Origin: CALWZE01 sp964645785
GTDB lineage: Bacteria; Bacillota; Clostridia; Oscillospirales; Ruminococcaceae
Reading direction: 5' to 3'
Assembly: GCA_964645785.1 (NCBI GenBank)
Contig: CAZYAV010000061.1
Coordinates: 1 to 8,600, forward strand
Length of the DNA stretch: 8,600 nucleotides
Both the position numbers and the translations under genes were made by a program. A model generated the notes under the pieces. The model saw only the letters and a program-made list of their open reading frames with translations. It made no database searches and was not told where the DNA came from. This document shows positions 1 through 6,334 of the stretch, piece after piece; position 1 is the first letter of the stretch; each line of letters opens with the position of its first letter.

Positions 1-54
<54 letters not shown>

Positions 55-82
55 ATATACATGCACATCTGAGTGCCTGTAT

Positions 83-111
83 ATAATACCACCCGTACAA
101 TAAAATGTCAA
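83..111 (-). promoter_or_regulatory. Sigma-70-type promoter of the initiator tRNA
   Basis: On the minus strand there is a perfect -35 box TTGACA (complement of 106-111), a 17-nt spacer and a -10 box TATTAT (complement of 83-88). The expected start site is near 76, about 22 nt before the mature tRNA 5' end at 54. The AT-rich stretch stands out from the GC-rich surroundings. Confidence 0.85.
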
Positions 112-384
112 GCATTTTCTCGCAAAAGATTTTCTGCGCGCTTGCGCGGCACAACCCGCTGAATTCTCCGCTTTGCTGCGGGCAGCCGGCAGGCAAGGCG
201 GGCGCTCTGCCCGGGCGCGTTTTCCTCGCCCGCCAGGCGTCCTCTCGTGCACGCGGCTGCTGACCCGCGCGCTTGCATTTTGTCGGCCTATCCTTTATCC
301 TGATAACAGAGATTCGCCGCGGCGTTTTGCGGGGCACGGGGGCGGCGCGCCGCGCCGGCTCACATTCAAAAGGAGGGGCATAAA
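112..384. other. Intergenic stretch between tRNA and flavodoxin gene
   Basis: I see no convincing gene here. Open frames crossing it on either strand are arginine/proline/alanine-rich, lack ribosome binding sites and look like GC-driven shadows. Its recognisable contents are a weak plus-strand promoter candidate (273-301) and the ribosome binding site AGGAGG at 371-376 of the following gene. Confidence 0.6.
273..301 (+). promoter_or_regulatory. Possible promoter of the flavodoxin gene
   Basis: TTGCAT (273-278), a 17-nt spacer and TATCCT (296-301) form a moderate match to a sigma-70-type promoter, about 80 nt upstream of the ATG at 385. It is the least GC-rich part of this spacer. No operator or riboswitch-like structure was recognised around it. 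Confidence 0.4.
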
Positions 385-903
385 ATGGCACGCAATCTGA
401 TTCTGTACTATTCCCGCAAGGGGGAAAACTACTGGGGCGGCAGCATCCGGCAGCTTGAAAAGGGCAACACCGAAATCGCGGCGGAGCTTCTCCGGGAGGC
501 CGTTGGCGGCGACCTGTTCGAGCTGGAAACGGTGGAGCCCTATTCGGCGGACTACAAGGAGTGCTGCGCGCAGGCGAAGCAGGAAAAGGACGCGGACGCC
601 CGCCCCGCGCTCAAACGGTATGTCGACAGCCTGGACGCTTACGACAATGTCTTTGTCTGCGGGCCGTGCTGGTGCGGCACCTTCCCCTGCGCGGTATTTT
701 CCCAGCTGGAGCGGCTCGATTTTTTCGGCAAAAAGGTGATGGCGCTCATGACCCACGAGGGCAGCGGGCTTGGCCGCTGCGAGCAGGATCTGCGCCGGCT
801 GTGCAGGGGCGCGGCGTTTGGACAGGGGCTGGCCGTCCGCGGTATGGAGGCCGCAAACAGCGGGCAGGCTATTGCGGACTGGGCAAACCGGGAGATTCAG
901 TAA
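385..903 (+). CDS. Flavodoxin-family protein (FMN-binding)
   Basis: This 172-residue protein resembles small flavodoxins and flavodoxin-like oxidoreductases, which bind FMN and shuttle electrons in the cytoplasm. The N-terminus carries a beta strand and FMN phosphate-loop region, LILYYSRKGENY (about 5-16), then GNTEIAAELL (28-37). This is the layout of clostridial flavodoxins with an insert between the SRKG and GNTE parts. A central VCGPCWCGTFPCAVFS segment (91-106) corresponds to the flavin-contacting loop, and MALMTHEGSGLG (119-130) to the later strand and loop. Cysteines are frequent (residues 60, 61, 92, 95, 97, 102, 132, 140), but no CxxC ferredoxin cluster pattern is apparent. The ATG is supported by AGGAGG 8 nt upstream. 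It is monocistronic: tRNA divergent upstream, terminator 20 nt after the stop. Its redox partner is not indicated by neighbours. Confidence 0.85.
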   Translation: MARNLILYYSRKGENYWGGSIRQLEKGNTEIAAELLREAVGGDLFELETVEPYSADYKECCAQAKQEKDADARPALKRYVDSLDAYDNVFVCGPCWCGTFPCAVFSQLERLDFFGKKVMALMTHEGSGLGRCEQDLRRLCRGAAFGQGLAVRGMEAANSGQAIADWANREIQ

Positions 904-915
904 GTACGGATTTGT

Positions 916-966
916 AAAAAGCGATCCGGCGGTGCAGCGCGTTGCGCTGTGCCGCCGGATCTTTGT
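916..966. terminator. Bidirectional intrinsic terminator
   Basis: A perfect 10-bp outer stem GATCCGGCGG/CCGCCGGATC (923-932 with 952-961) and a 6-bp inner stem CAGCGC/GCGCTG (935-940 with 944-949) with loop GTT are separated by a small TG/TG internal loop. On the minus strand the hairpin is followed by GC and then TTTTT (complement of 916-920). On the plus strand it is followed by TTTGTT. It lies between convergent genes, ending the flavodoxin gene (stop at 903) and the hisH end of the minus-strand block (stop at 1099). The T-run is better on the minus strand. The 962-1098 stretch holds no other gene that I can support. Confidence 0.88.
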
Positions 967-1098
967 TCCCATTCACCTGTTCTGCGCAGCCGTCCCGTCT
1001 GTTTCACCGCCCGCGTCCGCTCTTTGTCGCCCGTGTCCTGCCCCGCCGTATTTCGGGCAGCCGGCGAGCGGCAGGGTGCGTTTTGGGGGTTTGGCGGC

Positions 1099-1743
1099 TC
1101 AGGCGCTCTCACACAACGAGAGGAACTGCCGAAGGATTGCGAGGCCGACCGCACCGCTCTTTTCGGGGTGAAACTGCGCGCCGAACACGTTGCCGCGGCG
1201 CACAAACGCGCTGACCCGGCGGCCGCCGTACAGGGTGTCCGCAAGGCGGTATTCCGGGTTGGTTTTTGCCTCATAGGAATGGACAAAATAGACCTCGCTG
1301 CCCGGTTTTGTCCGCCCGAGCACGCTCTTGAACGACCCGCGCCCCGCCGGCGGCAGCAGCGGATCCCAGCCGATGTGCGGCACCCGCTGCCTGTTGCCCG
1401 CCGTGTCGGCGCCGGGCAGGCGAACCACCTCCCCGGGGACAAGGCCAAGCCCCGGGTGGGTTCCGAATTCCTCGCTTTTGTCAAAGAGAAGCTGCATTCC
1501 AAGGCAGATGCCGAGCAGCGGCGTGCCGGCCGCAGCCTTTTCGCGGATGGCCTCGGCGAGGCCGAGCGCACCGAGCGTCTCCATCCCGTCCCCGAACGCG
1601 CCCACCCCGGGCAGAATCAGCGCGCGGGCGTCGAGCAGCGCCTGCCGGGACGCGGTCAGCTCGACCGTGCAGCCGAGCGTCTCAAACGCGCGCCGGACAC
1701 TCAGGGTGTTGGAGCGCCCGTAGTCGATCACCGTAACCGTCAA
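1099..1743 (-). CDS. hisH: HisH-type glutamine amidotransferase (glutaminase subunit), probably of an amidosugar HisH/HisF pair
   Basis: This is a class I glutamine amidotransferase of the HisH family. It hydrolyses glutamine and passes ammonia to a HisF partner. With the start used here it has 214 residues, normal for HisH. The oxyanion region LPGVGAFGDGM is at 44-54, the nucleophile Cys80 lies in GICLGMQLLFD (78-88), and His192 and Glu194 lie in QFHPEKSG (190-197), so the catalytic triad is complete. The N-terminal strand reads IDYGRSNTLSV, where ordinary HisH has Gly-Asn-Leu after the tyrosine-glycine. This marks it as divergent. I chose the TTG at 1743: it overlaps the hisF stop as TTGA and has GGAGG 7 nt upstream. 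A GTG at 1764 is in frame but lacks a site. Its neighbours are hisF and an N-acetyl sugar amidotransferase, not other his genes, so a role in sugar amidation is more likely than histidine synthesis. It is the last gene before the terminator. Confidence 0.9.
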   Translation of the reverse strand: MTVTVIDYGRSNTLSVRRAFETLGCTVELTASRQALLDARALILPGVGAFGDGMETLGALGLAEAIREKAAAGTPLLGICLGMQLLFDKSEEFGTHPGLGLVPGEVVRLPGADTAGNRQRVPHIGWDPLLPPAGRGSFKSVLGRTKPGSEVYFVHSYEAKTNPEYRLADTLYGGRRVSAFVRRGNVFGAQFHPEKSGAVGLAILRQFLSLCESA

Positions 1744-2501
1744 AGCCGCACCTCCGTTCCGCACGCCGCAATTTCCCGCTTGAGCGCGGGCACATCGGTC
1801 TTTTTATAATGTAGAATACTCGCGACCGCCACGGCCGAGGCGCCCCGGACCGCCGCCTCGTGCGCGTCCCGCGCCCCGCCGCAGCCGCCCGAGACAATCA
1901 CCGGCACGTCGACCGCGGCGCACACCTGCTCGATCAGCGCAAGGTCCATCCCCCGCATCAGCCCCTCGCTGTCCACACTTGTCAGCAGAATCTCCCCCGC
2001 GCCGAGCGCAACCCCGCGCCGCGCCCATTCAACGGCATCCCTGCCCGAATGGTTGCGGCCGTTGTCGTAATACGCCTCATAGCCCGCGCCGTCCGGCCGC
2101 CTTTTCGCCTCGATTGACAGCACCATGCACTGGCTGCCGAACCGCCTCGCCACCTCGGTGATAATCCGCTCGTCCCGGATCGCCGCCGTGTTGATCGCCA
2201 CCTTGTCCGCGCCCTGGGCGAGAATTTCGCGCACGTCCTCCACCGTGCGCAGGCCGCCGCCGGCCGTGATGGGGATAAAGACATCGTCGGTCGTCCGCCG
2301 CACAATCTCCGAAAGGCTGTTGCGGTTGTACAGGCTCGCCACAATGTCCATATACAGCAGCTCGTCGATTCCGGCTTCGTAATACGCCGCTGCAAACGCG
2401 TGCGGGTCGCCCAGCTTTCGCAGCCCCTCCAGCTGGATTCCCTTAACGAGAGCGTTGTTTTTGACATCCAGCCGCGCAATCAGCCGAATTTTTTCACGCA
2501 T
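1740..2501 (-). CDS. hisF: HisF-family (beta/alpha)8 protein, divergent, ammonia-channel partner of HisH
   Basis: This 253-residue protein is full length for HisF, the cyclase subunit of imidazole glycerol phosphate synthase and a (beta/alpha)8 barrel whose core conducts ammonia. Family landmarks are visible: RLDVKNNALVKGIQLEGL (10-27), GDP (31-33), FIPITAGGGLRTVEDV (75-90), GADKVAINTAA (97-107), FGSQC (121-125), GAGEILLTSVD (167-177) and VPVIVSGG (199-206). Of the two aspartates essential in true IGPS, the first is kept (Asp12). The second position, normally in an IDAKR motif, is Glu131 in SIEAKRR. This fits the HisF2-like subfamily that accompanies N-acetyl sugar amidotransferases. The ATG is supported by AAGGAGG and begins 12 nt after the amidotransferase stop, whose TAA overlaps that binding site. 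Inference: it channels ammonia from HisH to the amidotransferase. True histidine synthesis is less likely, since no other his genes lie nearby. Confidence 0.9.
   Translation of the reverse strand: MREKIRLIARLDVKNNALVKGIQLEGLRKLGDPHAFAAAYYEAGIDELLYMDIVASLYNRNSLSEIVRRTTDDVFIPITAGGGLRTVEDVREILAQGADKVAINTAAIRDERIITEVARRFGSQCMVLSIEAKRRPDGAGYEAYYDNGRNHSGRDAVEWARRGVALGAGEILLTSVDSEGLMRGMDLALIEQVCAAVDVPVIVSGGCGGARDAHEAAVRGASAVAVASILHYKKTDVPALKREIAACGTEVRL
1741..1755 (-). promoter_or_regulatory. hisF-hisH translational coupling site (RBS and TTGA overlap)
   Basis: GGAGG (complement of 1751-1755) inside the 3' end of hisF lies 7 nt before the hisH TTG. The TTG shares two bases with the hisF stop TGA (complement of 1740-1742). 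This arrangement decides the hisH start and implies coupled, roughly stoichiometric synthesis of the two subunits. Confidence 0.75.
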
Positions 2502-2513
2502 CCGCCCGCCTCC

Positions 2514-3875
2514 TTATGCCCTGGGCTCGGGCGCGCCGTAGCGGCAGTCGCTCTCCCCCGCAAAGGGGGTGTGGCGCAGCTTCCACATCCCGTTTTCGTA
2601 TTTCCAGATATGCGGCGAGCGGAACCGGTCGGCGAGATGCATAAAATACGCCCTGTCCATCACCGGCTGCTCAAACCACTCTTTTGCGCGGGGGAAGTGC
2701 TTTTCGTCCAGCGAGAGATAGTCCCAGATTTCCTGCTCGAACCTGTCCGGGAATTCGCCGTCGTACCGCTTGGTCAGCAGCTGCCCCTCCTCGCGGGTAA
2801 TTTCGCCGTTGCGGATCTCCTGCGCCGCGTCGTAGCTCGTGCGGCCGATTCCGAATTTGATATAGGTTGTGTAATAGAAAAAGTCGTCCATTTTGTCGTC
2901 GATCGAGTTGTATTTGGAATAGGTTCCCTGGGTTCGCTCGGGGCTGGGCATAAAGCCGCCGTGCTCCACCGCGTAGTAATACGCGCCCTGCGGGTGCCAC
3001 TTTTCATAATAGCCCATATAGCGCACCTCGACATGGTTTTTGCGAATATCGCTTGTGTCGCTCGGCAGATACAGCGCAAGATCCGCCCGGTCGATGCCGA
3101 ATTCCTCCTCCAGCGCGCGCAGCGAGACGCCGCCGAGATAGATATTGTCCCGGTCGTTGGTCGCAAAAAAGTGCTCGTCCCGCAGCGCGCTCTCGTTGTC
3201 CGCAATCGGGTTGCCGAACTCCGCCTCATTCTCGCCGTAAAAGACAAGCGGGATGCCGAATTTCGCCGCCATTTTGGGCGCAAGCTGCTTCTGCCCCAGA
3301 ATAAACGCCTGGAACGGGTGGAAGAGGTTTTCGGTGGCAAGGCGGGTGAGCAGCCGGTGGGTCAGGCCGTTGGGGGTGCACAGGTAGTTGTCGAACCCGG
3401 CGTGAATCCACGCCTCAAAGTTGCGGAAGCCCCAGGGGGTGTAGAGGTGGGGCGCCCAGGTGCAGGTGAGCGGGTGCATCCCGTATTTGTATTTGAGCAG
3501 GTGCGCGGCATAAAAGCTGTCCTTGCCGCCGCTACCCGGCACCAGGCAGTCGTAGCCGCCGTCCGTCCGCCGGTAGCGGGCGCACAGCTCGCGCAGCTCC
3601 TCTTCCCGTGCCGCCCAGTCGATTTTCCCCTCCTTATTGTGGCAGGCGTGGCAGGCGTCGCAGACCCCGTCCGCCTGGATGCGCATGGATTTTTTGGGGC
3701 TGTCCGGCCGGTGCTCGAACTCGTAGCAGGAATTCGGCTTCTGGTTGCTCATGACGCATTCTTTGCAAAACCGCACCTCCCGCGGCAGGCCGTATTTCAC
3801 CTCGAGCTCGTTTTGCGGGATGTCCGGGGCGAATTTTCCGTACTCAATCGGGATGTATCTCGGGTATTGCTTCAT
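2514..3875 (-). CDS. N-acetyl sugar amidotransferase (WbpG/PseA/WbuX-like)
   Basis: This 453-residue ATP-dependent amidotransferase has the signature of enzymes that adenylylate an N-acetyl group of a nucleotide sugar (or nonulosonic acid precursor) and replace it with ammonia, giving an acetamidino sugar. Visible features are a PP-loop SGGKDS (115-120) for ATP, a cysteine set CKEC (37-40) and CDACHAC (72-78) that probably binds zinc, and family segments YGENEAEFG (213-221), YMGYYEKWHPQGAYYYAVEHGGF (286-308, read as YMGYY...HGGF) and KFGIGR (340-345). I chose the ATG at 3875 because it follows AGGAGAGGG. An in-frame TTG at 3926 would add 17 residues without homology-like character. It seems longer than the ~380 residues I recall for WbpG/PseA; the tail after about 400 may be the extra part. 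It is followed 12 nt later by hisF and then hisH, the partners that supply ammonia in the Pseudomonas wbp system. The sugar substrate is unknown, since no other glycan genes are in view. Confidence 0.88.
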   Translation of the reverse strand: MKQYPRYIPIEYGKFAPDIPQNELEVKYGLPREVRFCKECVMSNQKPNSCYEFEHRPDSPKKSMRIQADGVCDACHACHNKEGKIDWAAREEELRELCARYRRTDGGYDCLVPGSGGKDSFYAAHLLKYKYGMHPLTCTWAPHLYTPWGFRNFEAWIHAGFDNYLCTPNGLTHRLLTRLATENLFHPFQAFILGQKQLAPKMAAKFGIPLVFYGENEAEFGNPIADNESALRDEHFFATNDRDNIYLGGVSLRALEEEFGIDRADLALYLPSDTSDIRKNHVEVRYMGYYEKWHPQGAYYYAVEHGGFMPSPERTQGTYSKYNSIDDKMDDFFYYTTYIKFGIGRTSYDAAQEIRNGEITREEGQLLTKRYDGEFPDRFEQEIWDYLSLDEKHFPRAKEWFEQPVMDRAYFMHLADRFRSPHIWKYENGMWKLRHTPFAGESDCRYGAPEPRA

Positions 3876-3895
3876 TTCGGTTCCCTCTCCTTTGC

Positions 3896-3971
3896 GCGGC
3901 GTCCCGCCGCGGTTTTTCTGTATCAAGACGGCGCCGCCCGCGGGGGATGCTCCCCCCCGCAGACAGCGCCG
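3896..3971. other. Hairpin-rich gap between pyrG and the sugar amidotransferase
   Basis: The 169-nt gap holds two palindromes. One is GCGGCG-TCC-CGCCGC at 3896-3910, just upstream of the amidotransferase ribosome binding site in the transcript. The other is a two-tier hairpin at 3929-3971: outer CGGCGC/GCGCCG (3929-3934 with 3966-3971), inner GCGGGGG/CCCCCGC (3940-3946 with 3954-3960). Neither is followed by a T-run on the minus strand, so they are not classic terminators there. They could pause or end transcription of the GS-ANTAR-pyrG part or affect translation of the next gene. I found no convincing promoter in the gap. Confidence 0.45.
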
Positions 3972-4044
3972 TTGCTGTTCGTCTGTTCTGTTTAAGCCGG
4001 CCGTTCACGGCGCGGCCCGCCCGCAAAAGCCGGACGCCGCGGGC

Positions 4045-5643
4045 TCAGCCCCCGCAGGCCGCCCGCACAAAGCCCAGAAAAACCGGGTGCGGCTTGTTGG
4101 GGCGCGACCTGAACTCGGGATGGAACTGCACCCCGACAAAAAACGGGTGCCCCGGCAGCTCCACCGCCTCGACGATGCCGCCGTCCGGCGACGTGCCGCA
4201 GGCCGCGAGGCCGCCGCGGGTGAGCGGCGCAAGGTACGCGTTGTTGAACTCATACCGGTGGCGGTGCCGCTCGCTGACCTCGTCCGCGCCGTAGCACCGC
4301 CGCAGCAGGGTGTCCGGTTTCAGCGCGCAGGGGTAGTTGCCCAGCCGCATGGTGTTGCCCTTCAGCACGACCTTGCGCTGCTCGGGAAGCAGGTCGATGA
4401 CCGGGTTTTGGGTCTGTGTGTCAAACTCGCGAGAATGCGCGTCCCGCAGCCCGCAGACCGCCCGCGCGAACTCGATGACCGCGACCTGCATCCCAAGGCA
4501 GATGCCGAAGTAGGGGACGCAGTGGGTGCGCGCATACCCGCACACGCAGATCATGCCCTCCACCCCTCTATCCCCAAAGCCGCCCGGCACAAGGATGCCG
4601 CGCACCCCGCCCAGCAGCGCCTCCGCCGTCTGGGGGGTGATGTCCTCGCTCTCAATCCAGCGGATGCACACCTGCACGCCCAGCGCGTAGCCCGCGTGGC
4701 GCAACGCCTCCGCCACCGAAAGATAGGCGTCGTGCAGCCGGACGTATTTGCCGACAAGCGCGATTTCGACCCGGCGGGACGCGTGCTTGATCCGCTCGAC
4801 CATCTCCGTCCATTCGGTCAGCTCCGGCTCGGGCGTTTCCAGCCCCAGCCCGCGGCAGACCACCCGGTCGATGCCGTTGCGGTGCAGCATCAGCGGCGCC
4901 TCGTACAGGCAGGGCAGGGTCAGGTTCTCGATGACGCAGTCCGGCTTGACGTTGCAGAACATCGCCACCTTGCGGGCGATTGCGCTGTCCTCAATCGGCT
5001 CGTCCGCGCGCAGCACGATGACGTCCGGCCGGATGCCGAGGCTTTGCAGCTCCTTGACCGAGTGCTGGGTCGGCTTGGATTTGTGCTCGCTCGAGCCGCG
5101 CAGATAGGGCACCAGGGTGACGTGGATGAACAGGCAGTTTTCCCGCCCCACCTCCAGCGAAATCTGCCGGATCGCCTCCAGGAACGGCTGGGACTCGATA
5201 TCCCCGATGGTGCCGCCGATCTCGGTGATGAGCAGCTCGCAGCCGCTGGCCTGGGCGCCGCGGTAGATAAACGCCTTGATCTCGTCGGTGATGTGGGGGA
5301 TGACCTGCACCGTTTCGCCCAGATATTCCCCCCGGCGCTCCTTGTTCAGCACGTTGTAATAGACCCTGCCGGCAGTCAGGTTGGAATAGCGGTTGAGCTC
5401 GACGTCCATGAACCGCTCGTAGTGGCCGAGGTCGAGGTCGGTCTCGGCGCCGTCGCCGGTGACGAACACCTCGCCGTGCTGGAACGGGCTCATGGTGCCC
5501 GGGTCAACGTTCATATACGGGTCGAGCTTCTGCGCCGCAACCAGGATGCCGCGCTGCTTGAGCAGCCGCCCAAGCGACGCCGCCGTGATTCCCTTGCCCA
5601 GGCCGGACACGACGCCGCCGGTCACAAAGATATATTTTGTCAT
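4045..5643 (-). CDS. pyrG: CTP synthase (glutamine-hydrolysing)
   Basis: PyrG converts UTP, ATP and glutamine to CTP, the last step of de novo pyrimidine nucleotide synthesis. The 532 residues match the usual ~535-545. The N-terminal amidoligase domain (about 1-265) opens with MTKYIFVTGGVVSGLGKG, including the P-loop, and has DPYMNVDPGTMSP (41-53), EIGGTIGDIESQPF (141-154) and HKSKPTQHSVKEL (187-199). The C-terminal class I glutaminase domain (about 290-532) has PGGFGDRGVEGM (353-364), nucleophile Cys382 in FGICLGMQ (379-386), and His508/Glu510 in QFHPEFRSRP (506-515). All key residues seem intact. An in-frame ATG at 5688 overlaps the ANTAR gene. The ATG at 5643 fits the family N-terminus and follows GGGAGGGA, so I chose it. 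It starts 34 nt after the ANTAR stop, probably co-transcribed with GS and ANTAR. It is unusual to find pyrG beside glutamine synthetase; the common theme is glutamine use. Confidence 0.96.
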   Translation of the reverse strand: MTKYIFVTGGVVSGLGKGITAASLGRLLKQRGILVAAQKLDPYMNVDPGTMSPFQHGEVFVTGDGAETDLDLGHYERFMDVELNRYSNLTAGRVYYNVLNKERRGEYLGETVQVIPHITDEIKAFIYRGAQASGCELLITEIGGTIGDIESQPFLEAIRQISLEVGRENCLFIHVTLVPYLRGSSEHKSKPTQHSVKELQSLGIRPDVIVLRADEPIEDSAIARKVAMFCNVKPDCVIENLTLPCLYEAPLMLHRNGIDRVVCRGLGLETPEPELTEWTEMVERIKHASRRVEIALVGKYVRLHDAYLSVAEALRHAGYALGVQVCIRWIESEDITPQTAEALLGGVRGILVPGGFGDRGVEGMICVCGYARTHCVPYFGICLGMQVAVIEFARAVCGLRDAHSREFDTQTQNPVIDLLPEQRKVVLKGNTMRLGNYPCALKPDTLLRRCYGADEVSERHRHRYEFNNAYLAPLTRGGLAACGTSPDGGIVEAVELPGHPFFVGVQFHPEFRSRPNKPHPVFLGFVRAACGG

Positions 5644-5677
5644 CTTTCCCTCCCGCGCGCCGCAGCGCCCTTCCGGT

Positions 5678-6247
5678 TCAGCCGTCATAGGTGCGCAGCA
5701 GCTCCTGCGCGACCTCCCTGCGGGTCACCCGCCTGTCCATCGCCTGCTTTTCAATCAGGCGGTGCGCCTCCGTCTCGGTCATGCCCAGCCGCTCAATCAG
5801 CACGCATTTGGCGCGGCCGACGGCTCTGATATCCTCCAGCTGCCGCAGCAGCTCGCCGTTTTCCCGGCGCATCGCCAGCAGCTTGTTGTGCGCCGCCGTG
5901 CACAGCCGCAGCAGGTTCCAGAGCAACAGCCGGTTGACCGGCTTGCCGAGGGTGAACACCCCGGCGTCCTCCACCTTGTCGCACACCTCGTCATACTGCT
6001 GCGCCCGGACGACGAGGATCACCTGGCTGATGCCCTGCTGCGTAATCGAGCGCGCAAGGGCAAGCCCGCTCTCGTCCCGCAGCGGCGCGTTGACGATGCA
6101 CAGGTCGTATTCCCGGTCGATCAGCAACCGGCGGGTCTGCCCGCCCGTCGCGGCCGTGTCCACCGTCTCCCAGCCGCTCTGCGCCAGAAAGTCGCAGAAA
6201 AACGCCCTGCCCGTCTCCGAGCTGGATACAATCAACGCGCTGTGCAA
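5678..6247 (-). CDS. ANTAR-domain response-regulator-like antiterminator with degenerate receiver
   Basis: This 189-residue protein has an N-terminal receiver-like domain (about 1-118), a coiled-coil-like linker (about 118-138, AAHNKLLAMRRENGELLRQL) and a C-terminal ANTAR RNA-binding domain (about 136-186; AVGRAKCVLIERLGMTETEA, then LIEKQAMDRRVTRREVAQELL). ANTAR proteins bind paired hexaloop RNA hairpins and prevent formation of a terminator in leaders of nitrogen-related and other genes. The receiver keeps the KP motif (Lys102-Pro103) but has Asn53 in CIVNAPLRDESG, where phospho-accepting receivers have Asp. It also lacks the acidic pair near the N-terminus (VSSSETG). It is therefore probably a pseudo-receiver that senses something other than phosphate. 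The gene starts with TTG, backed by AGGAGG 9 nt upstream. It sits 87 nt after the class I GS, the position seen for the ANTAR gene nitR after glnA in solventogenic clostridia, so control of GS is the natural inference. Confidence 0.9.
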   Translation of the reverse strand: MHSALIVSSSETGRAFFCDFLAQSGWETVDTAATGGQTRRLLIDREYDLCIVNAPLRDESGLALARSITQQGISQVILVVRAQQYDEVCDKVEDAGVFTLGKPVNRLLLWNLLRLCTAAHNKLLAMRRENGELLRQLEDIRAVGRAKCVLIERLGMTETEAHRLIEKQAMDRRVTRREVAQELLRTYDG

Positions 6248-6253
6248 ACCCCG

Positions 6254-6262
6254 TCACCTCCT
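6254..6262 (-). promoter_or_regulatory. Strong RBS fixing the TTG start of the ANTAR gene
   Basis: AGGAGGTGA (complement of 6254-6262) is a near-perfect Shine-Dalgarno sequence, with the AGGAGG core 9 nt before TTG at 6247-6245. No in-frame ATG or GTG is better placed, and the first residues after the TTG (HSALIVSS) form the first strand of the receiver fold. Confidence 0.7.
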
Positions 6263-6282
6263 GTCCTCCGGCCTTTTGCGCA

Positions 6283-6299
6283 GGGGCGTTCCCCGCCCC
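6283..6299. repeat. 17-bp GGCG-TTCCC-CGCC palindrome, downstream copy
   Basis: GGGGCG-TTCCC-CGCCCC (6 bp stem, 5-nt loop) lies in the 87-nt gap between GS and the ANTAR gene. A near copy with the same loop is at 7710-7726, upstream of GS. On the minus strand the loop reads GGGAA, and no T-run follows. Confidence 0.55.
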
Positions 6300-6334
6300 C
6301 CGCACAGGGAGCCGGAGCCGCCCGGGCAGCCCGG

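Noticed and set aside
295..972. 225-codon minus-strand frame over the flavodoxin gene
   Set aside because: It is antisense to the flavodoxin gene, which has a strong RBS and clear family motifs, and it crosses the terminator.
1099..2501. hisH-hisF as part of a histidine operon
   Set aside because: No hisA, hisB, hisI or other his gene is adjacent, HisF has an altered catalytic position, and the upstream partner is a sugar amidotransferase.
3876..3926. 17-residue N-terminal extension of the sugar amidotransferase from TTG at 3926
   Set aside because: It contains the palindrome and the ribosome binding site used by the ATG at 3875, and its residues (Arg/Gly/Lys-rich) do not look like part of the fold.
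2400..3995. 531-codon plus-strand open frame opposite the sugar amidotransferase
   Set aside because: Val/Ala/Arg-rich shadow of a convincing gene on the other strand.
5644..5688. 15-residue extension of PyrG from ATG at 5688
   Set aside because: It overlaps the ANTAR stop region, and the family N-terminus MTKYIFVTGG begins at 5643 with its own RBS.
3745..5829. 694-codon plus-strand open frame opposite pyrG
   Set aside because: It mirrors pyrG codon structure, is low in recognisable motifs and has no credible ribosome binding site. A composition shadow.
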